From assembly GCA_003228415.1 (NCBI GenBank), contig QIDL01000030.1, positions 1 to 7,733 of the forward strand: a DNA stretch of 7,733 bases. The letters run 5' to 3'. Positions 6,175 to 7,733 of this stretch are shown here, piece after piece (position 1 is the first letter of the stretch; every line of letters begins with the position of its first letter). Made by a program: the position numbers and the translations under genes. This DNA is from Gammaproteobacteria bacterium (GTDB lineage Bacteria > Pseudomonadota > Gammaproteobacteria > Pseudomonadales > Azotimanducaceae). The notes beneath the pieces are model-generated. The model had not been told where the DNA came from and ran no database searches. It worked only from the letters and a program-made list of their open reading frames with translations.

Positions 6175-7733
6175 ATGCGCGCCACGCTTTACGTTGTTGG
6201 CTTGCTGATGTTGGCGGTTGTGGGCGGTGGCTGTGGGAGCGACACCCAGGCCCCTGCAACCTCGGAGGCCGGATTCGATGGTCCCACAGTGGACTATGCC
6301 GCCAATGCCGAGCGCTGGGTCGATCAGGAGTTCCAGCCCTCCACCCTTTCCCGTGCCGCACAGCTCGACGAGTTGGCCTGGTTCACCGAGGCCGCTGCGC
6401 CGTTCCGGGGACTGCGGATCAGCGTGGTGTCAGAAACCCTCACCACCCATGAGTACGAAGCCACCATCCTCAGCCGGGCTTTCCAGGAAATCACCGGAAT
6501 AGAAGTGACCCACGATCTGATCCAGGAAGGGGACGTGATCGAGAAACTGCAGACACAGATGCTATCGGGTCGGAACGTTTACGACGCCTATGTGAATGAC
6601 TCCGATCTGATAGGTACCCACGCCCGCTACGGCTACGTCGTGCCTCTGTCGGATTTCATGAACGGCGAAGGAGCGGATGTAACCTTGCCGACGCTGGACC
6701 TGGACGATTTCATTGGCAAGACCTTCACCACAGGGCCGGATGGGAAGCTATACCAGCTGCCGGACCAGCAATTCGCCAATCTCTACTGGTTTCGCTACGA
6801 CTGGTTTCAGCGGGACGATCTCAGGGCGCGTTTCCGGGAAATCTACGGATACGAACTCGGCGTGCCGGTGAACTGGTCTGCCTATGAAGACATTGCGGAG
6901 TTCTTTTCGGTACACGTGCAGACCATCGACGGCGTGCGTGTATACGGTCACATGGATTATGGAAAGAAGGATCCGTCGCTGGGCTGGCGCTTTACAGATG
7001 CCTGGTTGTCGATGGCGGGCGCCGGTGATCCAGGCATCCCCAACGGTCTACCCGTCGATGAATGGGGGATCCGGGTGGAGGGTTGTCGACCGGTCGGTGC
7101 TTCCGTGGCTCGAGGCGGAGCGGTCAACGGGCCTGCGGCGGTCTATGCCTTGCGAAAGTATATAGAGTGGTTGCAAGCCTACGCGCCTCCGGAAGCATCC
7201 GGAATGACATTCTCCGAAGCCGGCCCGGTACCGGCCCAGGGTCGGATCGCGCAACAGATTTTCTGGTACACGACCTTCACGGCCGACATGATCGAGCCGG
7301 GATTGCCGGTGGTGAACGAGGACGGAACGCCGAAATGGCGGATGGCTCCATCACCCCATGGGCCGTACTGGACCGAGGGCATGAAGCTCGGCTATCAGGA
7401 TGCCGGTTCATGGACGTTCCTCTCCAGCACGCCGCTCCAGCGCAGGAAGGCAGCCTGGCTCTACGCTCAATTCGTGGTCGCAAAAACCGTGTCGTTGAAG
7501 AAGACGCTGGTCGGATTGACACCGATTCGCGATTCGGACCTGAACTCTGCAGCAATGGCGGAGATTGCCCCGCAGCTGGGTGGGCTTGTGGAATTCTATT
7601 TGAGTCCGGCACGCACGGCCTGGACGCCGACCGGTACCAATGTCCCCGATTATCCGAAGCTGGCCCAACTCTGGTGGCCGAATGTGGCCGATGCAGTGAG
7701 CGGCAACGTGAGTCCCCAGGAGGCCATGAACGC
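6175..7733 (+). CDS. glpV: Glycerol ABC importer substrate-binding protein GlpV, probable lipoprotein, 3' end missing
   Basis: The frame stays open from 6175 to the window edge (519 codons); the family is about 570-580 residues, so roughly 50 residues are missing. Highly characteristic stretches include GRNVYDAYVNDSDLIGTH, GPDGKLYQLPDQQFANLYWF, YGHMDYGKKDPSLGWRFTDA and SPTGTNVPDYPKLAQLWW-like TPTGTNVPDYPKLAQLWW near the end, all matching my memory of rhizobial GlpV. The N-terminus is a short charged start, a hydrophobic core (residues 5-16) and VGGGC with C20, then GSD. This is a degenerate lipobox with Gly at -3, so the protein is probably a lipoprotein. I chose the ATG at 6175, which has GGGGG six bases upstream; an in-frame ATG at 6169 abuts that G-run. 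It follows glpU by 35 bases that hold no visible promoter or terminator. Confidence 0.92.
   Translation, partial: MRATLYVVGLLMLAVVGGGCGSDTQAPATSEAGFDGPTVDYAANAERWVDQEFQPSTLSRAAQLDELAWFTEAAAPFRGLRISVVSETLTTHEYEATILSRAFQEITGIEVTHDLIQEGDVIEKLQTQMLSGRNVYDAYVNDSDLIGTHARYGYVVPLSDFMNGEGADVTLPTLDLDDFIGKTFTTGPDGKLYQLPDQQFANLYWFRYDWFQRDDLRARFREIYGYELGVPVNWSAYEDIAEFFSVHVQTIDGVRVYGHMDYGKKDPSLGWRFTDAWLSMAGAGDPGIPNGLPVDEWGIRVEGCRPVGASVARGGAVNGPAAVYALRKYIEWLQAYAPPEASGMTFSEAGPVPAQGRIAQQIFWYTTFTADMIEPGLPVVNEDGTPKWRMAPSPHGPYWTEGMKLGYQDAGSWTFLSSTPLQRRKAAWLYAQFVVAKTVSLKKTLVGLTPIRDSDLNSAAMAEIAPQLGGLVEFYLSPARTAWTPTGTNVPDYPKLAQLWWPNVADAVSGNVSPQEAMN

Overview
The window looks like chromosomal DNA of a GC-rich proteobacterium, most likely a gammaproteobacterium. 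This is inferred from base composition, Shina-Dalgarno-type start sites and the protein families present. No rRNA, tRNA, CRISPR array, insertion sequence or phage gene was recognised. Two genes run off the window ends: a minus-strand gene on the left (1-415) and the substrate-binding-protein gene on the right (6175-7733).

Layout. (1) 1-415, minus: 5' part of a Spy/CpxP-like small helical protein with a His/Arg-rich N-terminus. (2) 416-720: a divergent intergenic region with a GC-rich hairpin and three short dyads. (3) 721-1548, plus: an MscS-type mechanosensitive channel. (4) 1536-2093, minus: a Nudix hydrolase of the YfcD/IPP-isomerase-like group, convergent with mscS and overlapping it by 13 bases. 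(5) 2134-7733, plus: a tightly packed operon in the order ATPase, ATPase, permease, permease, small DUF2160 membrane protein, substrate-binding protein. This order and the protein signatures match the GlpS-T-P-Q-U-V glycerol ABC importer known from Rhizobium leguminosarum.

How the operon works. GlpV would capture glycerol on the outer face of the inner membrane and deliver it to the GlpP/GlpQ channel, which is driven by the GlpS/GlpT ATPase pair. GlpU is a three-helix membrane protein of unknown role that travels with the system. Junctions are overlaps of 4-8 bases or gaps of 11-35 bases, which points to one transcript. Glycerol kinase, glycerol-3-phosphate dehydrogenase and a GlpR-type regulator are not in the window and may lie downstream.

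The most interesting point is in the two ATPases. GlpS keeps the LSGGQ signature but has lost the H-loop histidine, while GlpT keeps the histidine but has lost LSGGQ. In a head-to-tail dimer all the defects fall into the same nucleotide site. This predicts an asymmetric importer with one consensus and one degenerate ATPase site.
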